Origin: Actinernus sp. WN-2022 | Lineage: Eukaryota; Cnidaria; Anthozoa; Actiniaria; Actinernidae | Direction of reading: 5' to 3' | Length of the DNA: 64,000 bases | Assembly: GCA_030867875.1 (NCBI GenBank) | Contig: JAOWCC010000577.1 | Location: 80,953,740-81,017,739 of the forward strand | Shown here: positions 18,134 through 30,574 of the stretch, one piece after another | Layout: each line of letters opens with the position of its first letter | How positions within the stretch are numbered: position 1 is the first letter of the stretch | The notes under the pieces: model-generated | Database searches by the model: none | Seen by the model: only the letters and a program-made list of their open reading frames with translations | What the model was told of the DNA's origin: nothing | Made by a program: the position numbers and the translations under genes

Positions 18134-18330
18134 ACTGTTTACGAACTCGGTAGTCTTTACTATTACTATGAAGTTTAACATGTATGTGTTTGAATTGAAT
18201 TTCGCGCGATAAGCAATCAGTAGAGAGCACTCAAGCGGAGCATCACAGAGACGTTCACTCCACAAAGGCTGAGTGACAACTGAAGGTGTCAGTGGTCTGG
18301 CGATGGCCCTTTTATACCAGAACTTCCTGT

Positions 18331-18700
18331 TTAAGCACCAGGGTGACAGGTTGATTGTGCCACAGTAAATTTAGACAGGTCCAAATCCCTCTTTATTTGG
18401 TACCAGTCTTTTACATTTCCACCACGTGCACCACACGATAAGACCATGGGTCTCACGTCTTCCTCATTGAGAACTTTGTCCCATATATTCACATCTGAAA
18501 TAGCACCGGGTATTGGATTAACACCACTAAGGTACAAAGTTCCTGGACCTCGCTGTATGACGCTGTCATCAATCTTTTGAGGGTGCCCTGGAAAGAATTC
18601 TGAATCAATGAATACTGTGGCGCGTCCTGAGGATCCGTCACGAGCGGCACAGAACATGTGCCACCTGCTGTCATGCGATGGTATAGGATAAGTTAAAGTA
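18331..18700 (-). CDS. Exon 14: C-terminal half of pentraxin/LamG-like domain, with stop
   Basis: Acceptor GTTTTTTTTTATCAACAG precedes 18700, and the exon runs 370 nt to a TAA at 18331. It begins with one base that completes the codon left by exon 13. The sequence has SRWHMFCAARDGSSGRATVF, GTLYLSGVNPIPGAISDVNI and WDKVLNEEDVRP, then LSCGARGGNVKDW. W-H-x-x-C, the V.IWD.VL..E.. block and the C-x(5)-GNV.DW end are the classic pentraxin layout. The tail after DW is short and ends CHPGA. It is the best-defined end of the gene. Confidence 0.75.
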
Positions 18701-19582
18701 CTGTTGATAAAAAAAAACAATCATATCACTGTGTTTATCTGTCCAGTTTGCATCATAAGGTTTTCATGCGTTCGATTCATCAAGTTAATTCTTGTGTTCG
18801 CTGCCCGAGAAAAGGTGGGAACCTTCACCGATTCATAGCATATCAAATGATCATATCACATCATATCATAACATACGTATCTTAGTATAATTCCATCACT
18901 GAATATACAGGTATCAAAAGTAAAGACTACTACATCAACTTGAATTCTGGTATGCATTTGGAGTGTTTCGGTATTTCTCTTTCTTTAGAAAATCCATTAT
19001 TGTAGTCCTTGCAAGTCGCGAGTCGAGTCGGTTTGTGCAATGAACCGTAGCGGCACATGATTATGCAAATGTTTGTCACAAAACTATCCTGTCACGTGCG
19101 CTTGTAAAACATACAAAAGAGTCGAAATTCAGACTATGATTGTCTAGTTTTAAATTTCTCTGATATTCACTGAAGAAATTATGTGACCATTACTGAATAT
19201 TTACTTCGACTTCGACTCGGTAATTATTCACGACTTCAGTGAATAATTGTTAAATAATAATATATACAATATTAATACATGCAGGAGCCCATTACCAGGA
19301 GCGTCCATCTCCCATACTGGGTCTGTGAGACAGCACATTCCCAGATCAGGTTATTTTTAGAACAGCCGAGGTACTGAATAAATCCCATACCCCTGAGCAG
19401 TAGGTTGATAAAATGCTTATTTTGTCACAATGGCGAGGTTTTCTCATTGTATGTTGTAACAATATATCTTCATAAATCGTTAGGAAGCATTGTTTTCCTA
19501 GTACAATGTTGCATGAGATTACTGTTCACAAGGCTTCTCATTGTTTTTCGTGGCTAAAAATAGCCTGATCTGGGAACATGGC

Positions 19583-22198
19583 CTAGGCCTGAGCACAAAA
19601 ATCCCGAAAAATGGTCTAAAAATCTATCCGGATAATCCTATTTTTCCCCCTAAAAATCTCGAAAAAACTTCTAAACATCCCGAAAAAGTTCTAAAAATCT
19701 CAAAAAATCTCCATATATATATTTTTTTAATCGGGTATTTAAAAAAAATAAAAAATTAAATAATAATAATAATATATATTGGTGCTTTAAAAGACCTGAA
19801 AATTGCTTAAAGGCGTGTTAAGCCGTGTTTCTTTGTGTAGCTCCACTTAGTACTAGATAAATTGATGGCTAGCAGGAGTTCAGGCAGCATGGAAACAGTA
19901 ACATCAACATTCTCAGAGTTAACTGTAACAGTTATTCCATATATCAAGAAGTATATCCTTCCTGATTTAACAACGTGCCATAGTGACTGATATAGCGTCA
20001 AAAACATTTATGAACTTTCAAGAGAGGTTCTGACTTCTGAGCTCAACGATTGTTAACTCGGAGCATAAGCGCTGCCTCTATGTAATCCTCCAACGCATCA
20101 TGCTGCTGGTCTCCAAACATTGTCACCAGTAAAGAGAAGACCCTCTCAGCAGCAGCGGATGATGGCTGTATAAGCACGACTTTCTTAACAGCAGAGGACC
20201 ATGAAGGTAGTTCGGCAGCATTTTGTCTCCACCATGGCCAGGTGTCTGTCAGAGCATCAAATTCATCTGGGATGTTGGCAACCTTCACCAGATATGCTGG
20301 AAGTTCATCCTTCAAGGACTGGATCACGTTGTTATCATCGAGGAATGGTACAGCTCTAATTCGATCAACATCTACAGCAACTGGCCTCGATATCTTGACA
20401 ACTTTCGGGTTGAACAACTGCGCTGCTTGAAACACTCGAATAGAACGTGACACGATAGCATCATTGGCAGAAGTTCCCAAATAGTATTGGAAAGCAGGCT
20501 GCAGACACTCTGTGACACCATAGTGATACCACCTTTGCTGTTCGGCAACATTCAGAGGAAATAACTCTTGAACCACACGCACTAGAATAGGAAAGTTCTG
20601 AACCCTAACGAATTCTCTCAACTCTTCAAGCTGCTGAAAGGTAATGAATACCAAGGCCCCATCTCCTTCAAGGGTGTAGGTAGCCTTGACGAACTTCTCT
20701 AACTCCATCATAGCGGCTTGCTCAACTCTGTTCGACTGCCTGGGAGAGTTTCATCCTGGATGCTTCTGCGAACGATTCATTGCTTTCCAAGAAAGCAGTT
20801 ACATTCTGCCACTCTTCAAACACGACTTTCATGCACTCCCATAGACTCCACCACCTGGTTGAATTATAGCGCGGCATTCCTGTTCCAGATATTTCTTTCC
20901 ACACTCGTCTCGCCTTCATACTTGTGGTAAAAACCAAATTCCATGTAGACATGAATGGACTCAGGACTGGGGTTTTACATTTAACCCCTACTCGATCAAG
21001 AAAATGCGAGATACATCCCACATCTAACATGTCTGGATAGAGCACAGACACTGTCCTGAGAGCACTCGTATTGACAGGTGCTCTATCTCTCATTGCAGCT
21101 AAGAGGTTGCCCTGTAAAACACCAAGCCTTCGATGGAGGACTTCTATCACGATTCGTGCCAGCTCATCGCCACAAACAGAGTTCTTGACAAGTTGAAACC
21201 GTACAAGTCTCACTTTCAAATACCAGTCATCCACAAAGCGAACTAGAACTACCAGGGCTTCGCCATATCTAGTTGTGCCATCAAAGATTATAGAAACATC
21301 CTTCCCCATGAGCTCCTTGAAAAGTATCTTGTTCTCCTCTTCAAGAATAAAGGGTATAAGTTGACGCAAGTGAGAGGGGTGTGTGAGAGTGATGTCAGCC
21401 TCTTCGAACAGCTCCCGAAAGTATTCAATTCGATTCAGTGGGGTACCACTCTTCAAAAATGCTCGCACCACCTTTATCCTAAATACTCTTGTTGAGGTTG
21501 ACAGTGTTTCGCCTTTAGGGTGATGCTTCTCATCAAACTTAGTCAACGCCTCTGCAATAACCTGCTCTTTTTTAGCTGCTTTCGCCCGTTTTTCTTTGTT
21601 GGTATGGTGTTTCTTGCTAGATAAATGCGCGACTAAGTTCGACTTTTTTACAGACACTTCCTCCTTGCATGATTGGCAAAACAGAGTATTCCCTCTAATG
21701 ATCTTCAATGACTCTTCTTTAAACTCTTCTAGGCGTTCTTTGGCACTAACCTTCAGTTCATACTGTGGGTTTGCTACTTTTCCCTTGGCTCGTCTATTGC
21801 CTCCGGTGTTCACAACTAGTTTCCTTTTCCTTGACAAGTCACTAGCATTGGGTGCTTTCAACCTGTCTAAAATCGTAACTACTTCCCTCTCTCTTGCAGC
21901 CTCAGGCTCCACAAGTTCTGCTACAGCGACTGCAGCTTGCTCCGCCATGTTTTTTCTTCAGCTCAACCGAGTATGGAAACATGGGAAGCATTAACAATGG
22001 GGGAAACCGCTGGATCAATGCATTGTAGTTACTGAAGTACAGAAGTAGTCAAGAAAATCAAACTACAATATATAATCAGAATACGTCTCAATATATTAAA
22101 AATTATTTAAAAATCCCCAAATTTTCAAAATATTTTCTAAAAATCTCCAAATTTTCTAAAAATCTTCTGATCTTCTAAAAATCCTTGCTCAGGCCTAG
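19583..22198 (-). mobile_element. hAT-superfamily DNA transposon, 2.6 kb
   Basis: Short inverted ends CTAGGCCTGAGCA (19583) and TGCTCAGGCCTAG (ending 22198). GAACATG stands at both flanks, an imperfect 7-8 bp target duplication. Both subterminal regions carry many TTCTAAAAATCT words, probable transposase binding sites. It encodes one transposase with one frameshift. Confidence 0.75.
20043..21948 (-). pseudogene. hAT transposase with one frameshift
   Basis: ATG at 21948 starts MAEQAAVAVAELVEPEAAR. About residue 88 begins a BED-like finger (FCQSCKEEV...HLSSKKHH). The middle has IIFDGTTRYGEALVVLVRFV, the RNase-H-like region of hAT, and RWWSLWECM. Frame 1 stops at about 20722. One base away the frame resumes (MMELEKFVKATYTLEGDG) and runs to 20043, ending in the hAT dimerisation domain (LPSWSSAVKKVVLIQPSSAA, AERVFSLL, IEAALMLRVN). 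Together this would be about 635 residues, the usual hAT length. The single indel suggests a fairly recent copy. Confidence 0.75.
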
Positions 22199-22365
22199 AA
22201 CATGCTGTCTCACGAATGCATATTAACAGATAGACGCTCCTTGTAATGGGCTCCTGATGGTGACAAACAAACTTCAAAACGCTGTTTTAGAGAGGTCGAG
22301 TGGAAAGTGGCATTTAGCAACAGGTTTTGCCAATAACACTACCTATCTCTTACCAATGCCCTCAA

Positions 22366-22508
22366 TAGACCTTCCCCAATACCCACGAACAATCATTGGC
22401 ACCAAGTCGAAATTGGAGTAGACAATTTTATACATTTACTGTATTTTTGTCTACCCAGTCTCGACTTGGTGCCATTGTTCGATCGAATGCGGGAAAGGTC
22501 TATTAAAT
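22366..22508. mobile_element. Foldback MITE
   Basis: Arms AATAGACCTTCCCC...AACAATCATTGGCACCAAGT and ACTTGGTGCCATTGTTC...GGGAAAGGTCTATT are inverse, with a central GTAGACAA...TTGTCTAC pair. Confidence 0.7.
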
Positions 22509-22728
22509 GAAATCAGATTTTTTGCCATCCAGTAGAACTACCTGATTGCATTCCTGCAAATGGAATGACGACGTTATATAGTCAATGAATTATATAGTCA
22601 ATGAATAGTCGCATTAGTTTAGTAGAAACCAACTAGTTGTTCAATTTTAAACTAAACTAAGAAGATGTTTTTTTTATATTTTGACATGATTTGCCGGAGT
22701 TTTCGCTACTCACTGTCTATTTAACAAT

Positions 22729-22803
22729 TATCCTGCAAGATCGCGCGAAATATCGCCAGATATTAAATATCTGGCGATATTCCGCGCAATCTTGCAGGAT
22801 AGC
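22729..22803. repeat. Long hairpin
   Basis: ATCCTGCAAGATCGCGCG ... ATCGCCAGATAT pairs with ATATCTGGCGAT ... TCTTGCAGGAT around a TTAA centre; arms about 35 bp with two mismatches. Confidence 0.75.
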
Positions 22804-24438
22804 CGAAGGCCCGAGTTGGCCAAAATGAGTAATACTCCGCAAGATCGAGCAGGATAATTAATTATTTTGTTTTCCAACACTCGCAAATGATACATCTTTA
22901 TTTCATATAACAATTTGGCGAGAATCGTAAGCGCGCGCCATGTTTGTGCAACGTTTTGGCGCCTTTTTGTGCGACGTAAATAAGAATAAATACTGCATGA
23001 AAAGTGAGCGAATATGTTTGTGGTTAGAAAATCGGTGGAAAAAAGCCCTGAAATGTTATTGTATTCTGTTTTAAATGTTAAAAAAACTCGTGAAGTTGTA
23101 CAAAGTTCAACAGGATTTCTTTTATGCCTTCGACAATATTGAAACGAGGTAAATGTGTTGGAAATTTGCTGAAAGTGTGAAAGTGATGCCCACATGGAGT
23201 CAATATCTCAGGAGTGAATTTCTTCGATTTGCGAATCCCGCTTCAAGTTCTGGAAGGTTGTGAGTGAAAACAAATAATTATGGGTTCAGATGACAAAGTT
23301 GAATTTCTTCACACTATTGTCTGGGCATTCATCGCCAACAGTCACGGACATTGCGCCTGCAGTAAATAAACGGTTTCTGTCATAAATGACTCTAGAATGT
23401 CCTCAGAGTTTACAAAGAAAGTATGGAACGATTTCACAATTTTACAAATACAAGCGAACATAATAAATATTCTCATCTTGCCGGACCAGCATCCAGTATA
23501 CAAGCCAAAATCATCTGATTGTTGCAGAAATTTAAATCAATTGCTTGTGTTATGCTTTTCCTTTCCACTATGCTCTACTACGAAGAAAGTCGCCATGCAC
23601 TCGATCCTTCTTATGGACGAGCAAAAACACGTTAAACCCATAGTTGACAAGTTCATATCTCTATAGGTTACCAATATCGATTACTCAATTTTCCGGACTG
23701 GATACACATAGTAAACGTGGTTTTCGTTCGTAATCAAGAATTATACACTCGGATTATTAAGATTTCCTTTTTCCGTTCTCCCGTAAAGTCGCTACAAATC
23801 GAACTAAAGTCTAACACGATGCTCCATCCGTCGTAGTTGTTTCCGGTTCGTGAATCGGTACGTGAATCTCAGGGTGATTTTACCCAGAAAACTCGCTCGA
23901 AGGTTCACATATTTGGTATCAAACTTTACACCGAAAACTCAGCTATCCAAGCATACAGTGAATTGCGGGATAGCTGTAAAAACGGTAGATTTAGTCAGCA
24001 GTTAAACCTGCGAACATTCCACTTCCAGTAAAATTTTCGCGCAAAAACCAAATAACCGCATGATTATAGGAGCGTAAAATCACTATTTTTCCAAACAACA
24101 ACAACAACTCGAATTTATTACCAAAAACGGAACTTAATTACACGTACAATAGTATTTAATAGACTAAGAAATGATGGTAAGAGTTACTCAGAATAGCAGA
24201 GCTAATCTAGCTTAGTAACTAACATGATTATAACAATTATAAATAATAAATCGTCCTGGAAATAATAGATATTAAAACAATCGCAGGAATTTATCAATCA
24301 TTTGGTAATTAAGTACGTACAAAAGAAAAGAGAGAGAAAGGGCAAATCAGAGAGGTGGTACCATATAATTTCATTCAAGAATAATTTTGTTATAGGTGTG
24401 AACTGAAATGACAAATTATATATCTGATCAGGAGAAGT

Positions 24439-24570
24439 AAGACCCCGTCCACATGTATCCGTAGCACCCTCGTGCTGTTTCAGGTAATTAGACCATTGTT
24501 TCTATTCCCTTGAGGATGGAGAACAATACAAAAACGATACGAAAACGGATACGTGCGAACGAGGTCTAAA
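24439..24570. mobile_element. Small MITE
   Basis: AAGACCCCGTCCACATGTATCCGT and ACGGATACGTGCGAACGAGGTCT (each given in part) are imperfect terminal inverted repeats about 130 bp apart. Confidence 0.55.
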
Positions 24571-24615
24571 TGTAAGACTGGATGAGATCAGATTTCATCT
24601 TCTTTTTAAATAATT

Positions 24616-26082
24616 TTAAGGATTGTTTTTCATATCTTCATTGAGATTATTCCAGATAGATGGTCCAAAAAGTTGGAGACTGAATTTCCCATAATTAGTT
24701 CTAACAGGAGCAATATAATATGTAGATCTGGAAGCTAGTCTGGTGTTATAGTGGTGAACAGATGATAAAGTTTGAAAGTAATTGTTAAATGCTGTAGGTA
24801 AAAGATTGAAATGATACTGGAACATGAAAAGGGCATTCTGTAGGAAAATTAGATCTTTAAATTTGAGTATTTCTAAATTTTTGAAGAGAGGACCAGAATG
24901 TTGATCAGGCTTCGAAAAGGTCATGATTCTCAGAGCTTTTTTTTGGTAAGATAACAATAGTGTTGTATCATAAGTATTTCCCCAAATTAACAAACTATAA
25001 GCTATAAAAGGATAAATAAGAGAATAATATAACTGAAATATAATTTCCTTAGTAACAAAATGTCTTAATTTAGAAAGAATACCCACACCCCTTGATACTT
25101 TCTTTCCTAATTCATGTATGTGTTTTTCCAACTTAGGTGAGAGTCTATCATTAATCCTAAATACATAACACACAAATCCTCTTTAAGTGGCTTACTACAG
25201 ATCTGTAGTTTCATTTGATGAGTAATTCTTTTCTGGGGTGGATGGAATAAAACAAAGCTTGTTTTATCAACATTTAGAGATAATTTGTTTGAACAGAGCC
25301 ACTCGTTAACTTTTTCTATTTCATTATTCAATTTAGATTCTAAGCTAAGGATATTGGGATCACTAAGAAATAGGTTCGTATCATCAGCAAATAGATGAAA
25401 TTCAAGTAAACAGAACATTTGTAAATATCGTTAATATAAATAAGAAACAGAAGGGGACCAAGCACTGAAAATGAGGCACCCCGCATACAACTGGAAGACA
25501 ATCAGAGTTAGTATTTGATGTTGATACAAATTGTCTCCTATTATCCAGGTAGGAGGCAAACCAGTCTAATGCAATACCTCTGATTCCATAATATTCTAGT
25601 TTAGTCAATAATATGTTATGGTCAACTGTATCAAAAGCTTTACACAGGTCTATGAAGATGCCACAGGAATAAGTGCCTTGATCAGTAGATTTTTTAATCT
25701 TGTCAATTAACATAATCAGTGCATGAAATGTTGAATGATTGGATCTAAATCCAAATTGCTGATCATAAATAATAGATAAATTGTTAAAATAACTTGTAAG
25801 TCTATTATACATTAGTCTTTCAAGAATCTTGTTGAATATTGAAAGTAAAGAGATGGGACGATAATTAGAAACAGAAAGCACATAATTTTTTTTATAGACT
25901 GGAATAACTTTTGCAACTTTAAATTGATCTGGGACAATACCAGCTTTGAAAGAGTAATTAAAGAGGATTTCTAAAGGGTAGGATATAAATGTGGATATAA
26001 TCTTCAAGATTGATACAGGAATAATATAAGTCCCAGCTGCTTTACCTGAAATAAAAATACTAATGTCATCTTCAATCTCCAA
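24616..26082 (-). pseudogene. Decayed non-LTR retrotransposon, reverse transcriptase
   Basis: The minus frame reads VAKVIPVYKKNYVLSVSNYR, PISLLSIFNKILERLMYNRL, QFGFRSNHSTFHALIMLIDK and IDLCKAFDTVDHNILLTKLE, a jockey-superfamily RT. The GVPQGS block is mutated to GVPHFQ and the frame breaks near 25410. It continues with FADDTNLFLSDPN (the FADD catalytic box) and breaks again near 25150, then with the C-terminal region ending GPSIWNNLNED. At least two frameshifts make it inactive. It lies in the intron between exons 14 and 13. Confidence 0.75.
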
Positions 26083-26811
26083 TCTCCAAATGTCCGACGT
26101 TCTTAATAGTTACAACTTTGAAAGATTTTAAGTATTACATGATTTCCTCTCTATTTATTCCTGCATAGAACTCTGGGATAGATGTTAAACTGTGCATTTG
26201 GTCAGCAGTTAAATCTATGAGAAATTTTACTTCCGGTAAAAAAATTCTGCCAAAACCAAAATAACTCACAATTTCCATCTCACTCAGGAGAATAAAAACG
26301 CTCTTTTTCCAAATGTCCGATGTACCTAATATTTACAACTGTGAAAGATTTAAGTATCGTATGAATATTCTCAGTGTCAAAAGCCTCCGGTATATGAAAA
26401 ATAAGAGTATTCACAGTGAAAACCGCTAACGTATCGCAGACTCGTCATGACCGGCATAGTTGGCGATGTTTACTACAAAAGAGGTAGTGAATAATTATCA
26501 TGCTCTTATAGTATCAGCAGTTAATTTCTCATTATAAACTGATTTAAATGATTATGGTTCTTAGGAGTTGATGAAAAATCTTCAATTTTCAACATAGTTG
26601 CGTTTATGTTCTCCGAGAACAGCACTATTTATAATTAAGTCGGTTGTATTGTTTTCTACGTTTTTGAAGCACTCTGACACTTCGTAGAAAGAAAATACAC
26701 CCTCTGATTCGTTCTGATTTCTACCATGTGTATATGACAGATAGTGGAGTGCAATGACCATATTTTGATAATGTTACGATGTATTGAATAATGACATGGA
26801 ATATACAGTAC

Positions 26812-26946
26812 GTGAGTAGCTTAGCCAATCAGGTTGCAGGATTCGTTTTAGAACCTTAATTGGTTTCTTCTCTGATATCCATTTGTACAAACCAACTAGC
26901 GTTCTATAACCAATCCTGCAATCTGATTGGCTAAGCTACTCACTAT
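26812..26946. mobile_element. Foldback MITE
   Basis: GTGAGTAGCTTAGCCAATCA ... GCAGGATTCGTTTTAGAAC is inverse to GTTCTATAACCAATCCTGC ... TGATTGGCTAAGCTACTCAC. Confidence 0.7.
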
Positions 26947-27107
26947 CTATTCTGTGATAGATAGTGAGTAGCGAAGTGATAGATATTGAGTAGCAAAAAA
27001 TCCTGTTTTCAAAAGCAAAACAATGGCTGCGAAGTCGTCAAAATGTTTAAAAAAAACTTAGCTTGCTTCAGTTTAATACTGAACTAACTACTAGTTGGTT
27101 TCTACTA

Positions 27108-27222
27108 AAACAATTAGACTACTCGCTCTCAGTTTCTATGGCTGATAGTTGACTCGAAGCTACGCTCGTCGTCAACTATCAGCCCGCGATAGAACCTTCG
27201 AGCTCATGGTCTAATTGTTAAT
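27108..27222. mobile_element. Foldback MITE beside exon 13
   Basis: CAATTAGACTACTCGCTCTC and GCTGATAGTTGAC pair with GTCAACTATCAGC and GAGCTCATGGTCTAATTG. It ends about 15 bp from the exon 13 donor. Confidence 0.65.
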
Positions 27223-27238
27223 TAGAAATATTACATAC

Positions 27239-27494
27239 TGGCGGCCAATACGGAAGAGTAAAACCAGTGTTGTTGGTACTTCTTCAGCGAAGTTGAACTG
27301 TATTGCCAGAGAGTAGACATCATCTCTCTCGCCTTCCTGTCTGTAGTGGAACAACTGATAGAGGTATGATACTTGCATTTGGGCGGCAACTGCCTTAACC
27401 CAAAAACAGATTGTAAAATCCTTGAACAAGTTAATCCCTGGTATAGCGCCATCGTCTAATGTGGAACTCCGCTTGTACGTAAGCTGGAACGTGG
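27239..27494 (-). CDS. Exon 13: N-terminal half of pentraxin/LamG-like domain
   Basis: Acceptor TTTTGATGTTCAG before 27494, donor CCA|GTATGT at 27239. Its 256 nt start with two bases (completing exon 12's codon) and end with two (completed by exon 14). The frame reads ATFQLTYKRSSTLDDGAIPG, then FKDFTICFWVKAVAAQMQVS and LFRIGR. F-T-I-C-F-W-V-K is the start of the beta-sandwich in pentraxins, and the Cys pairs with the Cys of WHMFC in exon 14 in that family. Confidence 0.7.
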
Positions 27495-27581
27495 CTGAAC
27501 ATCAAAATACAACAGATAAAGTGAAATGAAGATATAATGAAAACAATTATAGTACGTATTATAATACAATTAACATTATAT

Positions 27582-27960
27582 TGGATTGAACAATTGCTCA
27601 ATCTACTAGAATATCTATTGGATTGAACAACTGCTCAATCTACTAGAATATATATTGGATTGAACAACTGCTCAATCTGCTAGAATATATATTGGGTCAA
27701 ACAACTGCTCAATCTACTAGAATATATATTGGATTGAACAACTGCTCAATCTGCTAGAATATATATTGGGTCGAACAACTGCTCAATCTACGAGAATATA
27801 TATTGGATTGAACAACTGCTCAATCTGCTAGAATTTATATTGGATTGAACAACTGCTCAAGTCTAATAGAATATATATTGGATTGAACAATTGCTCAATG
27901 TGCTAGAATATATATTGGGTCGAATAACTGCTCAATCTACTGGAATATATATTGGATTGT
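27582..27960 (+). repeat. 37-bp tandem array, about ten copies
   Basis: Unit: GATTGAACAACTGCTCAATC followed by TACTAGAATATATATTG. Copies differ at a few positions (WGGTCGAACAACTG variants alternate with GGATTGAACAACTG), which hints at a higher-order two-unit repeat. It lies just upstream of exon 13 in transcript order. Confidence 0.9.
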
Positions 27961-28008
27961 TTTAAAGCGAAAGCCCGGTGAGAGACCTTATGTATATATT
28001 ATTATGTT

Positions 28009-28840
28009 TAAGCAATATAACATGATTTCCATGTCTTTGTTCTCTTATATAAACACGCGGGATATCAGTGGGAAAACAAAGAAAAACTTGAAAATCACGG
28101 GTCGCTAGGCGAGTGATTTTCAAGTTTTTCTTTGTTCTCCCAATATATTCAGCGTGTTTATATAAGAGAACAAAGACTTGGAAATTAAAGCGTGTTATAT
28201 TTTTTGAAATAAATTAAATAACCAACAGGAAAAACACGAGAAATAAATCTTACGCACTCACGATCAGAAGATCAATTCTCCTAACAGTAACTGTCGTGAG
28301 AAAGTTTGCACAGCTCGGGAAATCTCAGAGAAACGAAGGCATGCTCTGCGTCGGTGTGCGGCTCTATTTTGAAAATATCTTCTTCAACATTACCCAAAAA
28401 GTACGTACACGAGGAAACATGATTCCCGTTCTTGTTTAACTTTGAAGCAGGTTTTACTTGAATGAACTTTTATATTCGCCAAACTCAGTAGAAAGATCTA
28501 GCTGTTGGGACCTCCCTTCAAATGAGATGAGGCTAAGAGTGAAAGATAAGAGGAAAAAGCTCATTTTGTTCTGTGAAAAATCAACAAGTTTTGATTTGGT
28601 TGCCCAACTTCACAAATGTCGCACGTGACTCGTGAGTTTGCAAAATTCATTTAGCTGTTCATAAAATGGCAAGGAGAAAGCTAAACACCCTATCAGAATT
28701 ATCTAAGGCCAAGCAGGTTGAATGTATATAAAGGTTTATTATTTCGTGACTTCATCGCCGACAAAAGTGCCGAACTTGAACATTAAGCGTACTTTTAGTT
28801 TCAGATAAAAAAGCTTAACAAAAATACGTCTTCACTGAAC
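28009..28840 (+). mobile_element. Composite dispersed repeat, copy 1
   Basis: Starts TTTAAGCAATATAACATG, then a hairpin (28009-28203) with arms around TTTGTTCTCTTATATAAACA and AAAGAAAAACTTGAAAATCA. It continues with words shared with 49669-51655 and 57519-59775 (GGAAACATGATTCCCGTTCT, AGATCTAGCTGTTGG, TTTCGTGACTTCATCGCCGA). Close to 28840 the match switches strand (CTAACCATCTCGGCCGATAT is inverse in the other copies). Confidence 0.7.
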
Positions 28841-30574
28841 CGACATGAAGTCAAATTTGCTAACCATCTCGGCCGATATATTTTTATTCGCGGATTCAAG
28901 GAACAAAACCAATTTTCGTTTAAGGGCCCATTGACATATTTACATATCAATAAAATAGCAAGCAAAAGTGTCGTTTTGAACTACCCGCGGCCTCTTCCAT
29001 ATTAGGAAAATTCCATATTCCATATTTGGAATAGCTGCCAGGACATTCAAAATGGTGGTTTCTAGGTCCCAGACCTCAAAATCGACACTCGTTGTTTGAT
29101 ATGAAATCGGCCGTTGCTAGGGAAATTTTGCAGCCTCGTAAAACCCGGAAATTTAAAGAGTGGGCACTGATTATTGTCAAGGTGACTCCTAGAGTAAATA
29201 CTTGTAGTCTGATGACGCCATTAAGTGACGCCATGATGACGTCATCAAAATCAGAAAATTTCTAAACTCTCCAAGGATTTTTAAACTACTAGTAATTTAT
29301 GAAAATTTTCCGAACCTACGAATTAAGGCGCATAAAACCGAGCATGCGTTTGCCATTACGACAAAAAATATAGATTTTACGACACTTTTCAGTCCAATAT
29401 TAAGCTTTTTTGGCGAATGAAAAGCCATAACTTTGCCGTTTATTGTCGGTTTCCAATTTTGTGGAGAACCTGGTGTTTAGTGAAAGCGCGCCAAATGTTT
29501 AGGATTTTTAGAAAGCGAAAGTGAAGAAATTAACGCATGCGCAAAAGTGCATGTTTTGTGATAGTGAAATAGTCGCAAAACTGTTGATGCAGTAAAGTCT
29601 ACAATAATTGGTCAAACAGGATGTGTATGTTGTCCTATTTCTTCCAACAATGACCAGTTTTGGGGCTTGGCTGAATACTCCAGCCTGCAATTAGCTATCT
29701 TGTTTGTCTGCAATTGAGCTTCGGACTGTGTGGAGCACATACCAGGAACCCATTTCGCGGCAAACCGAAGAGCCAATTGAAATCGAGCTAAAATTAGACC
29801 GAGATTCGACAACTTTATTTCACTTGTTGAATCTCGTGGCGTTCACAGCAGGTTGAAAACTGATCTGTATTTTAATTAGTTGCACTGAGGTTCAATCACA
29901 ACTTTACCAGGAACCCGAAAGCATTATATATGGAGACAAAAGAGTGCACGCCGGGCACAAATGATCGTAAAAACGGCGGGTTTTATATATATTTAAACGT
30001 TTTCGACATAGAAGAATGAATTTTAGTAGGTGTATAAAGGAGTGTAAACAAAACCTAGTCTGATAAGTTAAGCTAATATAGCCATCGTTATGACGTCACA
30101 ATGACGTCATATATCCTTTTCTAATAGGTTTCTTATAATTTTTTATTACCTCTAAAAACGTTTTATTATATCTTTTTAAAATCTCTTGTTCATGAGAATG
30201 AAATAATCGAAAACCCGTTATCGATCGGTTGAAGCAAACGAAAGTTATTAAAGTTTGAATTTTGGTAATTTTCCCGCCAAAAATTGGCGGGAAATAAATA
30301 GCATAAAACCATTTATGAAAATGTCGCTTGTTTTAACTTTTACAGTTCGAAATACTGGTGCATCATATTTTGCACAATAACAGAGCTCTTTAGTAGTAAC
30401 AACGTGTTCTTTTTAGGATTTTGATTTTTTTGAGTATAACAGCTTAGAATTGAAGCCCCATTTTTTGTATACGTCATTATGACGTCATAAATATATTTGT
30501 GTACCCTCAGAAAATAGCCAGTTCAATGTTTTTGGAATTTTATCAATGAAATTCATTTGGCTAACACTCACAAG
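28841..30574. other. Intron, no gene seen
   Basis: AT-rich intron of the large gene. Several TGACGTCA-type words (for example near 30095, 30480) may be remnants of repeats. No long frame with recognisable motifs. Confidence 0.4.

Larger units (their letters stand above)
19282..22262. repeat. Inverted-repeat MITE split by a hAT insertion
   Basis: Left arm about 19282-19370 (GAGCCCATTACCAGGAGCGT ... CAGATCAGGTTATTTTTAG) is inverse to a right arm now in two pieces: about 19556-19581 and 22198-22262 (CTGTCTCAC ... ACGCTCCTTGTAATGGGCTC). The hAT element lies between the two pieces, so the arm gives the pre-insertion sequence. Confidence 0.7.

Noticed and set aside
27582..27960. CRISPR-like array
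   Set aside because: No spacers; the repeat is a plain 37-bp minisatellite.
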